A stretch of 64,000 bases of DNA from Eubacteriales bacterium (lineage in GTDB: Bacteria; Bacillota; Clostridia; Lachnospirales; Lachnospiraceae). A program made the position numbers and the translations under genes. How positions within the stretch are numbered: the stretch's first letter is position 1; each line of letters starts with the position of its first letter. The DNA lies in the NCBI GenBank assembly GCA_030536575.1, contig JAUNPS010000002.1, forward strand, positions 62,001-126,000. Direction: 5' to 3'. Positions 9,280 through 18,551 of this stretch are shown here, piece after piece. Under the pieces are notes generated by a model that was not told where the DNA came from, did not search any database, and was given only the letters and a program-made list of their open reading frames with translations.

Positions 9280-9786
9280 TTACCATTTTCCAATCAGCAT
9301 CAGGACGCCCGGAATCCAGGCCGTCGCCACGCCTTCAAATACCTGAAGCGCCGGGACGAATTTCCCCAGCTTCTTTCCCAGAATGTCCTCCACAAAAGCC
9401 GTGCCCCACAGGATTCCCCATAAGTACCAGATCACAGCCCAGCGGATGTCCGGCGTGATGCCAAGGGACGGAATTCCCACAAAGCCTTCCAATGTTCCGA
9501 AAATGAACGCATTGACCGCAACGAATGTGGAAAACCACGCAAACGGAATCCCGCTCAGGTTAAAAATATTATTGATCGCCACAAACAGATACGTAAAGCA
9601 GAACAGCAGCCCGGTTCCTGCCGCGTAATAATTTCCCTGTACCAGATTTACGAAATTAATAAACAGGGAAAGGCCGCCGGTAAAGAGGTTCATGACCGCC
9701 GCTGATTTTTTGTCGACCTTGCTCAGATTGCAAATGCCGTTGTTGATCAGGACGATTCCTACGAACAGTAAACACACACCTAACAT
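9280..9786 (-). CDS. ureI: UreI/AmiS family urea channel
   Basis: A membrane protein of 168 residues with six predicted helices, beginning MLGVCLLFVGIVLINNGI, very close to the N-terminus of proton-gated urea channels of the UreI/AmiS family. It carries the family segments VDKKSAAVMN and WAVIWYLWGILWGTAF. It should admit urea to the cytoplasmic urease. I chose ATG 9786, preceded by AGAGGAG; the longer frame to 9864 adds 26 residues unlike the family. Its place between ureC and ureE matches its role. Whether it is acid-gated cannot be told from sequence. Confidence 0.92.
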   Translation of the reverse strand: MLGVCLLFVGIVLINNGICNLSKVDKKSAAVMNLFTGGLSLFINFVNLVQGNYYAAGTGLLFCFTYLFVAINNIFNLSGIPFAWFSTFVAVNAFIFGTLEGFVGIPSLGITPDIRWAVIWYLWGILWGTAFVEDILGKKLGKFVPALQVFEGVATAWIPGVLMLIGKW

Positions 9787-9874
9787 TTTTTCACTCCTCT
9801 GAAGTTTTTCTGAAAAGCTCCTTCCCGTAATGGCAAACGCTGCGCTGCCGCGAATATGGGACATGGAGGTTTTC

Positions 9875-11596
9875 TTAGAATAAGTTATACAACTGGGTCA
9901 GCGGAAGCTTTTGGGCCGGCTTGGAAGTGATGCTTTCGCCGTCTGCACGGACTTCGTAGGTCTCCGGATCTACCGTGATTTCCGGGGTCTTGTCGTTCAG
10001 CTTCATATCCTTTTTCCCAATATTCCGGCAGTTTTCCACCGGAACCACCGTTTTTTCCAACCCATATTTTGCCTTTACATCTTCCGCCATAGCTGCCTTG
10101 GATACGAAAGTCAGGCACGCGGCATTTTTTGCCTTTCCGTGCGCCGCGAACATTGGCTGATACAGAACCGGCTGCGTCGTCGGGATCGAAGCGTTCGCAT
10201 CTCCCATTTTCGAGGCAATGATCATCCCGCCCTTAATCACCATATCCGGTTTTACGCCGAAAAACGCCGGATTCCACAGCACCAGATCCGCATACTTTCC
10301 TTCCTCCACCGAGCCGACATATTTGGAAATGCCATGGGTAATCGCCGGATTGATCGTATATTTTGCAATGTAGCGTTTTACGCGGAAGTTATCATTTCCC
10401 GCGCCCTCGTCTTCCGGAAGCGCGCCGCGTTCGTCTTTCATCTTGCTGGCGGTCTGCCAGGTGCGGGTGATGACTTCACCAATGCGGCCCATTGCCTGGG
10501 AATCCGAACTCATCATGCTGAAAACGCCCATATCATGGAGCACATCCTCCGCCGCAATCGTTTCCGGCCGGATACGAGAATCCGCAAAAGCCACATCCTC
10601 CGGAATCTTTTTGTCCAAATGATGACAAACCATCAGCATATCCAGGTGTTCGTCCAACGTATTGACCGTAAAAGGCATGGTCGGGTTCGTCGAAGAGGGG
10701 AGGATATTCGGAGTCGACGCCGCTTTGATGATATCCGGGGCATGGCCGCCGCCAGCGCCTTCCGTGTGATAAGTGTGAATGGTACGGCCGCCGATGGCGT
10801 GAATCGTGTCCTCCACGCAGCCGCCTTCATTTAAGGTATCGGTATGAATCGCAACCTGGACGTCGTATTCATCTGCCACATTCAGGCAATGGTCGATGGC
10901 CGCCGGCGTGGAACCCCAGTCTTCGTGAAGCTTCAGCCCCATTGCTCCGGCTTTCACCTGTTCAATCAGTGCACGCTCATCGGAGCAATTTCCCTTTCCA
11001 AGGAATCCCAGGTTCATCGGGTATTCTTCAGCGGCTTTCAGCATCATTTCCATGTTCCATGGGCCGGGTGTGCAGGTGGTTGCATTGGTTCCGTCAGCCG
11101 GGCCCGTGCCGCCGCCGATCATCGTGGTCACGCCGGAGTACAGCGCGCAGTCAATCTGCTGGGGACAAATAAAATGAATATGCGTATCAATGCCGCCTGC
11201 GGTAACAATCAGATTTTCTCCCGCCAACGCCTCCGTCGACGCCCCCACGGTCATGCCCGGCGTAACGCCATCCATGATACTGGGGTTCCCCGCCTTTCCG
11301 ATTCCCTTAATCTTGCCGTCTTTGATTCCGATATCCGCTTTCACGATCCCGCTGTAATCGACGATCAGCGCATTGGTAATCACCAGATCCAGATCGCCGT
11401 CCGCGCTTGTAGTCTTTACCGACTGCCCGCAGCCGTCCCGGATTGTTTTTCCGCCCCCGAATTTGATTTCGTCGCCGTAGGTGGTGTAGTCTTTTTCCAC
11501 TTCAATTACCAGGCTGGTATCGGCCAGTCTTATTTTGTCCCCGGTAGTGGGGCCGTACATCATTGCATATTTTTCGCCGGAAATTTTTACGCTCAT
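9875..11596 (-). CDS. ureC: Urease alpha (catalytic) subunit UreC
   Basis: A full-length 573-residue catalytic subunit that hydrolyses urea to ammonia and carbamate at a binuclear nickel centre. Visible are the metal-ligand pair in [10 protein letters not shown], the lysine to be carbamylated in GLKLHEDWG (near residue 220), the His ligands in HTDTLNEGG and [15 protein letters not shown], the mobile flap Cys in MVCHHLDK, and the late signature [13 protein letters not shown]. All catalytic residues appear intact. It starts 10 nt after ureB with GGAGG and is followed by ureI. Confidence 0.98.
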   Translation of the reverse strand: MSVKISGEKYAMMYGPTTGDKIRLADTSLVIEVEKDYTTYGDEIKFGGGKTIRDGCGQSVKTTSADGDLDLVITNALIVDYSGIVKADIGIKDGKIKGIGKAGNPSIMDGVTPGMTVGASTEALAGENLIVTAGGIDTHIHFICPQQIDCALYSGVTTMIGGGTGPADGTNATTCTPGPWNMEMMLKAAEEYPMNLGFLGKGNCSDERALIEQVKAGAMGLKLHEDWGSTPAAIDHCLNVADEYDVQVAIHTDTLNEGGCVEDTIHAIGGRTIHTYHTEGAGGGHAPDIIKAASTPNILPSSTNPTMPFTVNTLDEHLDMLMVCHHLDKKIPEDVAFADSRIRPETIAAEDVLHDMGVFSMMSSDSQAMGRIGEVITRTWQTASKMKDERGALPEDEGAGNDNFRVKRYIAKYTINPAITHGISKYVGSVEEGKYADLVLWNPAFFGVKPDMVIKGGMIIASKMGDANASIPTTQPVLYQPMFAAHGKAKNAACLTFVSKAAMAEDVKAKYGLEKTVVPVENCRNIGKKDMKLNDKTPEITVDPETYEVRADGESITSKPAQKLPLTQLYNLF

Positions 11597-11606
11597 TGTC
11601 TGCCTC

Positions 11607-11969
11607 CTATTCCATAAAGCCTTTTAACCTTGCGCGCTCCAGGGCGGCGGGTTTGGCCGTCTCGGAAATCTGGCCGCAGGTCAGGTCATTGCAGCCGAAA
11701 ACCCGCTTTGTGCCGCCCATCTGGGTCAGGGTCACTTCCTTCTGCTCGCCCGGCTCGAACCGAACCGAGGTTCCGGAGGGAATGTCCAGATGATAGCCAT
11801 AGGCCTGGGCGCGGTCAAATTTCAGGCAGCGGTTGACTTCGAAGAAATGAAAATGGGAGCCTACCTGAACAGGTCGGTCTCCCACGTTGGATACCATAAT
11901 TTTTACGACGGGTTTTCCGGCGTTTAGTTCGATTTCTCTCGCCTTGGGGATGATTTCGCCGATTTTCAT
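11607..11969 (-). CDS. ureB: Urease beta subunit UreB
   Basis: A 120-residue structural subunit of the (alpha-beta-gamma)3 urease. Conserved segments include [36 protein letters not shown] and KRVFGCNDL. It is encoded separately from ureA, as in most bacteria and unlike the fused Helicobacter subunit. The start has an AGGAGG site; the spacer from ureA is 15 nt. Confidence 0.96.
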   Translation of the reverse strand: MKIGEIIPKAREIELNAGKPVVKIMVSNVGDRPVQVGSHFHFFEVNRCLKFDRAQAYGYHLDIPSGTSVRFEPGEQKEVTLTQMGGTKRVFGCNDLTCGQISETAKPAALERARLKGFME

Positions 11970-11984
11970 TTTGCGCTCCTCCTT

Positions 11985-12287
11985 TTACTGAATCGGGTTA
12001 TGAACGGTCACGAGTTTGGTTCCGTCTGGGAAGGTCGCTTCTACCTGAACTTCCGCTACCATGTCGGCGACGCCGTCCATGACTTCCTCTTTAGTCAGCA
12101 GTTTCGTGCCGAGCTGCATCAGTTCGGTTACGGCTTTTCCGTCTCTGGCGAGTTCCAGGAGTTCGGAGCTGATATAGGCGACTGCTTCGACGTAGTTTAG
12201 TTTCAGGCCGCGGTCTTTGCGTTCTTTCGCAAGGTTGCCGGCCATGTGGAGCATAAGTTTTTCCTGCTCCTTTGGGGTTAATCTCAT
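11985..12287 (-). CDS. ureA: Urease gamma subunit UreA
   Basis: A 100-residue gamma subunit starting [14 protein letters not shown], the standard N-terminus, with ARKERKDRG-like and [11 protein letters not shown] segments and the C-terminal [15 protein letters not shown]. The start at 12287 is set by an AAAGGAGG site 8 nt upstream; a longer frame to 12335 would run back into the leader hairpin and is rejected. It is the first gene of the urease operon. Confidence 0.96.
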   Translation of the reverse strand: MRLTPKEQEKLMLHMAGNLAKERKDRGLKLNYVEAVAYISSELLELARDGKAVTELMQLGTKLLTKEEVMDGVADMVAEVQVEATFPDGTKLVTVHNPIQ

Positions 12288-12325
12288 ATTAGGGGCCTCC
12301 TTTGCTTGTGGAATTTGGGGAATAG

Positions 12326-12359
12326 AAAAAGGCAACGGTGCCGTGCAGCGCCGTTGCCT
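12326..12359 (-). terminator. Terminator/attenuator hairpin in the urease leader
   Basis: Minus-strand AGGCAACGG (12359-12351) pairs with CCGTTGCCT (12338-12330), 9 bp perfect, followed by TTTTTCT. It lies between the urease promoter and ureA, so transcripts from that promoter must pass it. It may end transcription from the ABC transporter operon upstream, attenuate urease, or do both. Confidence 0.75.
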
Positions 12360-12386
12360 GGATTCCTCTTCAGGAATATGTGGACT

Positions 12387-12415
12387 ATATTAGCATCTTT
12401 TTTGGTGATTGTCAA
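12387..12415 (-). promoter_or_regulatory. Urease operon promoter
   Basis: TTGACA (12415-12410) and TAATAT (12392-12387) are separated by 17 bp on the minus strand, a strong sigma-A-type promoter. It starts 21 bp after the stop of the upstream permease gene and about 100 bp before ureA. Confidence 0.75.
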
Positions 12416-12435
12416 AAGTTTTTTTGGGACACCTT

Positions 12436-13455
12436 TTATTTCTTCTTTGTCCTGCTCAGCACAACGCTCTGAATCAGAAGGAACAGACACAGCATCGCCG
12501 CGATGGTGATACCCGTCCACCACGCTTCGTCAAGTCCGATTGATGAAACGATGTTCTGGATCGTGTTCAGCGAAAGCACGCCAAAGAATGTGCCGATGAT
12601 ATTTCCGACGCCTCCCGTCAGGAGCGTGCCTCCGATAATCGAGGAAGCGATCGCATTCATCTCCATGCCGCTTGCGTTCGAGGTAGCGGCGCTTCCGAGG
12701 TGCATGAAATAAATATATCCGCCGATTCCTGCCAGCAGACTGCAGATCAGGTGCGCCAGGAATTTCGTCTTTTTTACGTTGATGCCGAGCATCAGCGCGC
12801 TCTGTTTGTTTCCGCCGACCGCATAGAAATTACGTCCGAATTTCGTCCAGCGCAGCATGCAGAACATCAGAATGACGATCACAATGGCGATGACCGAGCC
12901 AAGCTCAACCGTCGTGTCGATATAAATTCCTTTCTTGTTCACGTAGCCAAGTCCGGGCAGGATGAATTTGATTTTGCGCAGCGCCTTGAACGCCTCGTTC
13001 GATACGCTGATCGGATTCGTATGTATAATCGTCGTCAGGCCGCGGGCAAAAAACATTCCTGCCAGGGAAACGATGAACGGCTGGATATCCAGGTACGCCA
13101 CCAGAAAGCCCTGCACGACGCCGAAAGCGAGTCCGATACCAACCGCGATCAGAAATGCCGTAAACGGATTGCCGCCCTGCAGCTCAAGGTGTACGGCACA
13201 GCTCATGCAGACCAGACCGACTACGCCGCCGATCGAAATATCGATTCCCTGGGTAATCATGACAAGGCTCATTCCGCACGAGGTGATGATCAGTCCCGCG
13301 TTGGCATCGAGGATGTTGAAAAACATCTGCGCCTTCAAAAATCCGCCCTTCAGGAAGAGAATCGCGCCGATATACATCACAAAGAAGGCGACGATTGTAA
13401 TCACCAGCAGAAGGTTCGCATCAGAAAGTCCTTTTTTCTTTTTCATTTCCGGCAT
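12436..13455 (-). CDS. yjfF: Sugar ABC transporter permease, YjfF-like
   Basis: A BPD_transp_2-type permease of 339 residues with eight to ten hydrophobic segments and the family motifs GIDISIGGVVGL and GGTLLTGGVGNIIGTFFG. With the neighbouring permease it would form the membrane channel of a galactofuranose-type importer, as in the E. coli ytfQRT-yjfF operon. I start it at ATG 13455, one base after the ytfT stop, because AGGAGG lies 9 nt upstream; the longer frame to 13521 overlaps ytfT. Substrate assignment is inferred from operon structure. Confidence 0.88.
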   Translation of the reverse strand: MPEMKKKKGLSDANLLLVITIVAFFVMYIGAILFLKGGFLKAQMFFNILDANAGLIITSCGMSLVMITQGIDISIGGVVGLVCMSCAVHLELQGGNPFTAFLIAVGIGLAFGVVQGFLVAYLDIQPFIVSLAGMFFARGLTTIIHTNPISVSNEAFKALRKIKFILPGLGYVNKKGIYIDTTVELGSVIAIVIVILMFCMLRWTKFGRNFYAVGGNKQSALMLGINVKKTKFLAHLICSLLAGIGGYIYFMHLGSAATSNASGMEMNAIASSIIGGTLLTGGVGNIIGTFFGVLSLNTIQNIVSSIGLDEAWWTGITIAAMLCLFLLIQSVVLSRTKKK

Positions 13456-13456
13456 A

Positions 13457-14539
13457 TCAGCCCACCTCCTTTGTCGGAGTTTTGAAACGCTTGCCAAGCT
13501 CAGACATCTTCTCGCGTACAACCGGAGCGCTCATGACTACCAGAATAATGACCACGACCGCCTTGTATGCGGGAAGTGCGTCCGAAGATACTTTGAACTT
13601 ATAAAGTGTGGTCGTAAGAAGCTGAATGACATACGCCGCCAGGACAGACGCCCAGATGTTGAATTTACCGCCGCCGAGCGAATTGCCGCCGAGCGCTACC
13701 GCGAGGATCGCGTCCATCTCGATGTTCTGCGCGATGACGGAGTAGTTGATCGATGAAATGCGGCTTACCTTGATCAGCGCCGCAACCGATACGCACACAC
13801 CGAGAATGACGAACGACAGAATCTTGATCGCCGCCGGCTTCAGGCCGTTCAGTCGGGCTGCGCTCTCATTGATACCTACTGCCTGCGTATAGATTCCCAG
13901 GTTGGTGAATTTCAGCACCAGGGCGATCACAATGAAACAGAGTACCGCGATCAAAAACGGCGTCGGCATGGCAATTCCTGGGATAAATCCGCCGAAATAC
14001 GTGAATTTCTCGCCCGGAACGATCGGCAGCGTGTTGTTATTCACCCACGCGGCAATCGAACGTCCTGCTGTGTACAGAATCAGCGTCGCAATCATCGGCT
14101 GAATCTTAAAACCTGCCACAAGAATACCATTAAAGGCGCCGCACAGCATTGCCGCCGCGCAGGCTGCCAGAAAACCCACAAAAACCGGAGCAGCCAGCTC
14201 AGCCGGTTTGGCCTCCCCGCCGCAGATGACGCGCAGCAGAACGCTTCCACTGATGGCAATCGTCGCACCTACCGAAATATCCTGCCCGCCGGTCGCCGCC
14301 GTCACCAGTGTCATTCCGATCGCAAGGATCGCAAGCTCGGAACCATTGTTCAGCACAGAAATCAGGTTTCCGGAAAGCACCGGATCCCCGGCGCTGTTCG
14401 TGCCGAGCGTGATCTTAAAGAATGTCGGATCCATAATGAGGTTGAAGACCAGAAGAAGCAGCAGCGCAACAACCGGTATCACCATCTGTGAATGGAAAAA
14501 AGCACTCACCGGATTCATCTTTTTCGCTGTCTTTTCCAT
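13457..14539 (-). CDS. ytfT: Sugar ABC transporter permease, YtfT-like
   Basis: A 360-residue multi-spanning permease of the RbsC/YtfT group. Family motifs include GGQDISVGATIAISG in the middle and ALGGNSLGGGKFNIWASVLA near the end. It pairs with the YjfF-like protein. Its ATG overlaps the stop of the ATPase gene (TAATG), so translation is probably coupled. The cytoplasmic N-terminus (MEKTAKKMNP) is short and charged. Confidence 0.9.
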   Translation of the reverse strand: MEKTAKKMNPVSAFFHSQMVIPVVALLLLLVFNLIMDPTFFKITLGTNSAGDPVLSGNLISVLNNGSELAILAIGMTLVTAATGGQDISVGATIAISGSVLLRVICGGEAKPAELAAPVFVGFLAACAAAMLCGAFNGILVAGFKIQPMIATLILYTAGRSIAAWVNNNTLPIVPGEKFTYFGGFIPGIAMPTPFLIAVLCFIVIALVLKFTNLGIYTQAVGINESAARLNGLKPAAIKILSFVILGVCVSVAALIKVSRISSINYSVIAQNIEMDAILAVALGGNSLGGGKFNIWASVLAAYVIQLLTTTLYKFKVSSDALPAYKAVVVIILVVMSAPVVREKMSELGKRFKTPTKEVG

Positions 14540-16056
14540 TATACGCTCTCACCTCCCGCAATTGTGCTCATAATCTTATTCTGATTCAGATCTGCTCCGG
14601 TCAGCTCGCCGACCACCTTGCGGTCGCGCATTACGATCAGTCTGGAGCAGGTGCGCAGCATTTCGTCCGTCTCCGAAGAAATAAACGTCACGCTCATTCC
14701 CTCTGACGCAAGCTTCAGCACGAGTTTCTGAATCTCTGTCTTTGTACCGATGTCAATTCCGCGTGTCGGCTCATCCAGAATCAGGTACTCCGGATGCGCA
14801 AACAGCCAGCGCGCCAGAATGACCTTCTGCTGATTTCCGCCCGACAGTGATTTGATCGGCGTATCCGCGGAAGCTGTCTTGATTTCGAGAAGCTTGATGT
14901 ACTCCTCCGCCGCCTTCTGCGCTTCTGCCTTTGAGAACGGCCGGAAGAAGCCCCGGAGTACCTGCGCCGCCAGAATAATATTGTCCCGCACGGAAAGGTC
15001 GCCGATGATACCGTCCACCTTACGATCCTCCGGCAGATACGCGATTCCGTTCTTCATCGCATCCAGCGGGTTTTTGATCTTTACATCTTTTCCTTTTACC
15101 TTTACTTTTCCGGCAACTACATGATCGGCTCCGAAGATCGCACGGACGCACTCGCTTCGTCCGGATCCAAGAAGACCGGTAAATCCGTTTACCTCGCCCT
15201 TATTGATATGGAAATCAAACGGATAAATTCCGGCATTGCTTTGCAGTCCCTTCGCCTCAAATACAGGCGTACCCGCATCTGCCGCGCTGTATTCTTCACT
15301 TTCTCCGCGAATCTCCGCCATGTCGTCGAACTCCTTACCGAGCATCTTCGCCACAAGCTTCAGGCGCGGAAGATCCTTTATCTCATACTGGCCGACCAGT
15401 TTTCCGTCGCGCAGCACCGTAATCTTATCGCACACCTCGTAAACCTGATCCAGGAAATGCGTGACAAAAATAATTCCCACGCCCTTCGCACGCAGATCCC
15501 GCATCAGCTTAAACAGCTTCTCAACCTCACTCTCATCAAGCGACGAGGTCGGCTCATCCAGAATCAGCACCTTACACTCCATGTCTACCGCACGCGCGAT
15601 CGCGACCATCTGCTGAATCGCAATGGAGCAGCTCGAAAGCTGCTGCGTCGCCTTCGCCGGTATCCCAAGAGACTGTAAAATACGATCCGTATCCGCATTG
15701 ATCTTCTTCCAGTTCTGCTTCCAGCCCTTTCCTCTGCCGATGTACATATTCTCTGCCACCGTCAGATTCGGACAGAGCGTAATTTCCTGGTATACCGTGC
15801 TGATTCCAAGCTTCTGCGCGCCCTGCGGAGAGTGGATATTTACCGCACCGTTCTCGCCTTTCAGGTAAATCTCTCCGCTGTCCTTTCCGTAAACGCCTGT
15901 CAGAACCTTGATCAGCGTGGATTTTCCAGCTCCGTTTTCTCCCATCAGCGCGTGGATTTCACCCTCGCACAGTGAAAAATCCACATTCTGCAGCGCACGT
16001 ACACCGGGAAAGCTTTTTGAAATGTTTTTCATTTCCAATACAACGTTCTCTTTCAC
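14539..16056 (-). CDS. ytfR: Sugar ABC transporter ATPase, YtfR-like
   Basis: A 505-residue protein with two fused nucleotide-binding domains that energises the sugar importer. Domain 1 has Walker A GENGAGKST (about 37-45), a degenerate signature LSSCSIAIQQ and Walker B LILDEPTSSLD. Domain 2 has a degenerate Walker A (GLLGSGRSE), an intact signature LSGGNQQK and Walker B LILDEPTRGID. This asymmetry is usual for RbsA/MglA/YtfR proteins. A strong hairpin separates it from the upstream binding-protein gene, which probably lowers its expression relative to that gene. Confidence 0.94.
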   Translation of the reverse strand: MKENVVLEMKNISKSFPGVRALQNVDFSLCEGEIHALMGENGAGKSTLIKVLTGVYGKDSGEIYLKGENGAVNIHSPQGAQKLGISTVYQEITLCPNLTVAENMYIGRGKGWKQNWKKINADTDRILQSLGIPAKATQQLSSCSIAIQQMVAIARAVDMECKVLILDEPTSSLDESEVEKLFKLMRDLRAKGVGIIFVTHFLDQVYEVCDKITVLRDGKLVGQYEIKDLPRLKLVAKMLGKEFDDMAEIRGESEEYSAADAGTPVFEAKGLQSNAGIYPFDFHINKGEVNGFTGLLGSGRSECVRAIFGADHVVAGKVKVKGKDVKIKNPLDAMKNGIAYLPEDRKVDGIIGDLSVRDNIILAAQVLRGFFRPFSKAEAQKAAEEYIKLLEIKTASADTPIKSLSGGNQQKVILARWLFAHPEYLILDEPTRGIDIGTKTEIQKLVLKLASEGMSVTFISSETDEMLRTCSRLIVMRDRKVVGELTGADLNQNKIMSTIAGGESV

Positions 16057-16085
16057 CAGAGTATCACCTCTTCCTGCCTTCTTTC

Positions 16086-16118
16086 AAAAAGCGCGGCGTG
16101 GGTTCGCCACACCGCGCT
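16086..16118 (-). terminator. Intercistronic hairpin/partial terminator between ytfQ and ytfR
   Basis: A 12-bp stem with one G-T pair (arms 16118-16107 and 16101-16090, 5-nt loop) is followed by TTTTT on the minus strand. Placed between the binding-protein gene and the ATPase gene, it would allow more binding protein than transporter by partial termination or mRNA protection. Confidence 0.8.
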
Positions 16119-16164
16119 TCGCCTTTTCATAAAACGGCTGTCTTATGATTGTTCACTGTGAGGA

Positions 16165-17136
16165 TCAGATTCCGTAATTGTCTACGTCTTCCTGTGTGAT
16201 CGTGGTAGCGTCAAAGCCAACTTCTACAGAGTAGATTACCTTCTCTTCGATCTCCTCGCCAGCCTCAAGCTTCTGGATGATCTCGTCGATCGTGTCTGCC
16301 TGGAACGGGTTGCACTGTCCGTCATAGTTCCAGTTTCCTGCAAGCAGCTCTTCCAGAGCCCAGGAGTTGCAGTCAAAGCCCATGATGATGACATCGCCGT
16401 CAACGCCGTGAGAGATGCCGCTTGCATCGAGAGCTGCCACAGCGCCCTTTGCCATATCGTCGTTCTCAGCGTAGATTACGTTGAAGGATTCGCCGGAATC
16501 GATAACGGACTGAACGATCTGCTGTGCCGTCTCTGCGTTCCAGTCAGCGCCCTGCTGTACTACGTAGTTCCAGCTGTCGTTTGCTTCTACTGCTTCGTCA
16601 AGAGCGGTTGTACGTCCGATCTGTGCGTCTGAACCAAGCGTACCCTGAATATGGATGATATTGTACTCGTCAAGTCCCTGCTCTTCCATCCATGAAACGG
16701 CCGTTACGCCTTCTTCTGCCATGTCGGATACAACTGCCGCTGCATACAGTTCCTCGTCAGCATCCAGCATACGGTCAAACAGGATTACCGTAATGCCCTG
16801 GTTTGCTGCAGATTCCAGAACGTCGTCCCAACCGGTCGTATCAGCCGCTGAAATCAGAAGATAATCTACCTCATCCGTGATGAATCCTTCTGCTGCCTGG
16901 ATCTGCTCTTCATTCGTCAGGCTGTAGAAGAAGGAAGTCTCGTATCTGCCGCCATTGTCTTCGCCCTCTGCGCCAAACACTCTCTCGAAGTCCGCTACAT
17001 TCGCCGTGCGGTATCCGGACTCGTTCGGGTCGTTGTTGATGATGCCAACCTTAATCGTATCCTCTTCTGCAGATGCTGCCGTGCATGCTGACAGAGCCAT
17101 TCCAGCCGCTAATAAAACCACTAATTTCTTGTTCAT
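16165..17136 (-). CDS. ytfQ: Galactofuranose-type sugar-binding lipoprotein, YtfQ-like
   Basis: A 323-residue type I periplasmic-binding-fold protein. It has a lipoprotein signal peptide with lipobox LSAC, giving an acylated Cys at about residue 18, so it sits on the outer face of the membrane. Family features include the paired-lobe segments ISAADTTGWDDVL, VILFDRMLD, IHIQGTLGSDAQIGRT and NVIYAENDDMA, which match YtfQ-like proteins for galactofuranose or related sugars. It is the first gene of the transport cluster and has its own promoter. The exact sugar is inferred. Confidence 0.9.
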   Translation of the reverse strand: MNKKLVVLLAAGMALSACTAASAEEDTIKVGIINNDPNESGYRTANVADFERVFGAEGEDNGGRYETSFFYSLTNEEQIQAAEGFITDEVDYLLISAADTTGWDDVLESAANQGITVILFDRMLDADEELYAAAVVSDMAEEGVTAVSWMEEQGLDEYNIIHIQGTLGSDAQIGRTTALDEAVEANDSWNYVVQQGADWNAETAQQIVQSVIDSGESFNVIYAENDDMAKGAVAALDASGISHGVDGDVIIMGFDCNSWALEELLAGNWNYDGQCNPFQADTIDEIIQKLEAGEEIEEKVIYSVEVGFDATTITQEDVDNYGI

Positions 17137-17170
17137 GTTCGATTCCTCGCTTTCTTGATTTGATAGTATC

Positions 17171-17199
17171 AGTTTAAATTAGAAAATGAAAAATGTCAA
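17171..17199 (-). promoter_or_regulatory. Promoter of ytfQ
   Basis: Minus-strand TTGACA (17199-17194), a 17-bp spacer, then TAAACT (17176-17171), a perfect -35 with a poor -10. The weak -10 suits activation, plausibly by the AraC-type response regulator encoded upstream. Confidence 0.6.
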
Positions 17200-17363
17200 T
17201 CGCTTTTATGCATTTTCACGAAATTCAGCTAAATTTACAATCATTTTTTGTACTATTCATTGGATTTCTTCCGAATTTTTATCACCTCGCATGAAATAGT
17301 CTCCAAAAAAGTTAATAATTTTACAGTAACCTCGGTATTGTGTTTGATTTTTTCCGGTCGCGC

Positions 17364-17392
17364 AAAAAAAGACAGGCTCCAAACCTGTCTTT
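17364..17392 (-). terminator. Terminator after the sensory binding-protein operon
   Basis: AAAGACAGG pairs with CCTGTCTTT (9 bp, 7-nt loop), followed on the minus strand by TTTTTTT. It lies 130 bp downstream of the second binding-protein gene. The 386-bp gap between the two binding-protein genes otherwise holds only the ytfQ promoter; a short ORF here crosses the terminator and was rejected. Confidence 0.85.
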
Positions 17393-17522
17393 TTCTTATG
17401 TGCAAACTGACCAATGACACCTCGAAAGGCGGCTTCCGCGCCCCGGAAAGTTAAAAATTTTACGATTGCCATGCGAATACCGCAGCATAGTATGCCGCTT
17501 ACGATATCGGACAGCCCGCGCA

Positions 17523-18539
17523 TCAGTATTCCCGCGACGCGATCAGATCCTCCGTCAGATCCTCCGGCACAAAGTACGTCTCGTCCACATAGCTGTACTT
17601 TTCCGGCGTCTCGCCATTCTCAAGCTGCTGAATAATCATCTCGACACGCGGGCCGTTCAGGGGATTGCATTCCACGTCAAGATTAATCTGGCCGTTCATG
17701 CAGGCGGTCAGCCCCGCCTCCGTCGCGTCAAAGGAGATAATAATAACGTCCCCGTCGACGCCGTAGCTGATACCGGCTTCCTCAAGCGCCTGAATCGCCC
17801 CGAACGCGGAATTGTCGTTTTCACAGTAGATCACGTCGATATCCGTATCCGTCTCAAGATATTCCGCTACGACCTCATACGTCTTTGCCTGCGTATATTC
17901 TCCCTCGAGACAGGCCGCAATCTCCCAGTTTTCATGGGCCGCGACGCCGTTCTCAAGCCCTTCCGTCCGGCCGATCTGGGATGTGGCTCCCACCGTCCCC
18001 TTCACATGAAGAATGGAAATCTCCTCATCCGCCCGGCCCTGCTCCTCCAGATATTCTTCGAGCCATTCCATGGCCGTCACGCCCTCCGCGTAGAAATCAG
18101 ACCCTTCCCATGCGGTAAACAGGCTCTCGTCCTCCGTATTGATCATCCGATCCATAATAATGACCGGAATCCCGGCGTCCTTCGCCTCCTGAAGCACCTC
18201 GTCCCAGCCTTCCTCGACCGCCGGGGCAAAGACAATGTAATCGACCGCCTGGAGGATGTAATTGCGGATCGCCGAAATCTGGTTCTCCTGCTTCTGCTTC
18301 GCGTCATTGAACATCAGCTCGTAGCCTTTCTCTTCTGTGAAGGTATTGCGCATTGATTCCGTGTTCGCCACACGCCAGTCAGACTCCGCTCCCACCTCGG
18401 AAAAGCCGATCACGATATTCTCATTCTCCGCCTCTGTCTGAACCGCCTCTCTGCTGCCGCCTGTACAACCTGTGCTCCCAAGCGCAGCCAGGATAACCGC
18501 AGTCAGGAATCCGTATTTTTTTCCGCAGCTTTTCTTCAT
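17523..18539 (-). CDS. Sensor-linked sugar-binding lipoprotein, YtfQ-like paralogue
   Basis: A 338-residue lipoprotein (lipobox STGC, Cys about residue 25) with the same periplasmic-binding fold as YtfQ. Shared segments are DYIVFAPAVEEGWDEVL, VIIMDRMI, HVKGTVGATSQIGRT and DVIYCENDNSA. It is encoded 12 nt downstream of the histidine kinase rather than in the transporter operon. I infer that it presents sugar to the kinase as a sensing partner, in the manner known for Firmicutes three-component sugar systems. It could instead be a second importer receptor. Confidence 0.85.
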   Translation of the reverse strand: MKKSCGKKYGFLTAVILAALGSTGCTGGSREAVQTEAENENIVIGFSEVGAESDWRVANTESMRNTFTEEKGYELMFNDAKQKQENQISAIRNYILQAVDYIVFAPAVEEGWDEVLQEAKDAGIPVIIMDRMINTEDESLFTAWEGSDFYAEGVTAMEWLEEYLEEQGRADEEISILHVKGTVGATSQIGRTEGLENGVAAHENWEIAACLEGEYTQAKTYEVVAEYLETDTDIDVIYCENDNSAFGAIQALEEAGISYGVDGDVIIISFDATEAGLTACMNGQINLDVECNPLNGPRVEMIIQQLENGETPEKYSYVDETYFVPEDLTEDLIASREY

Positions 18540-18551
18540 AGAGCCCTCCTT

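Noticed and set aside
17257-17523. 88-codon minus-strand ORF starting at the stop of the sensory binding-protein gene
   Set aside because: It runs straight through a strong intrinsic terminator and its product has no protein-like pattern.
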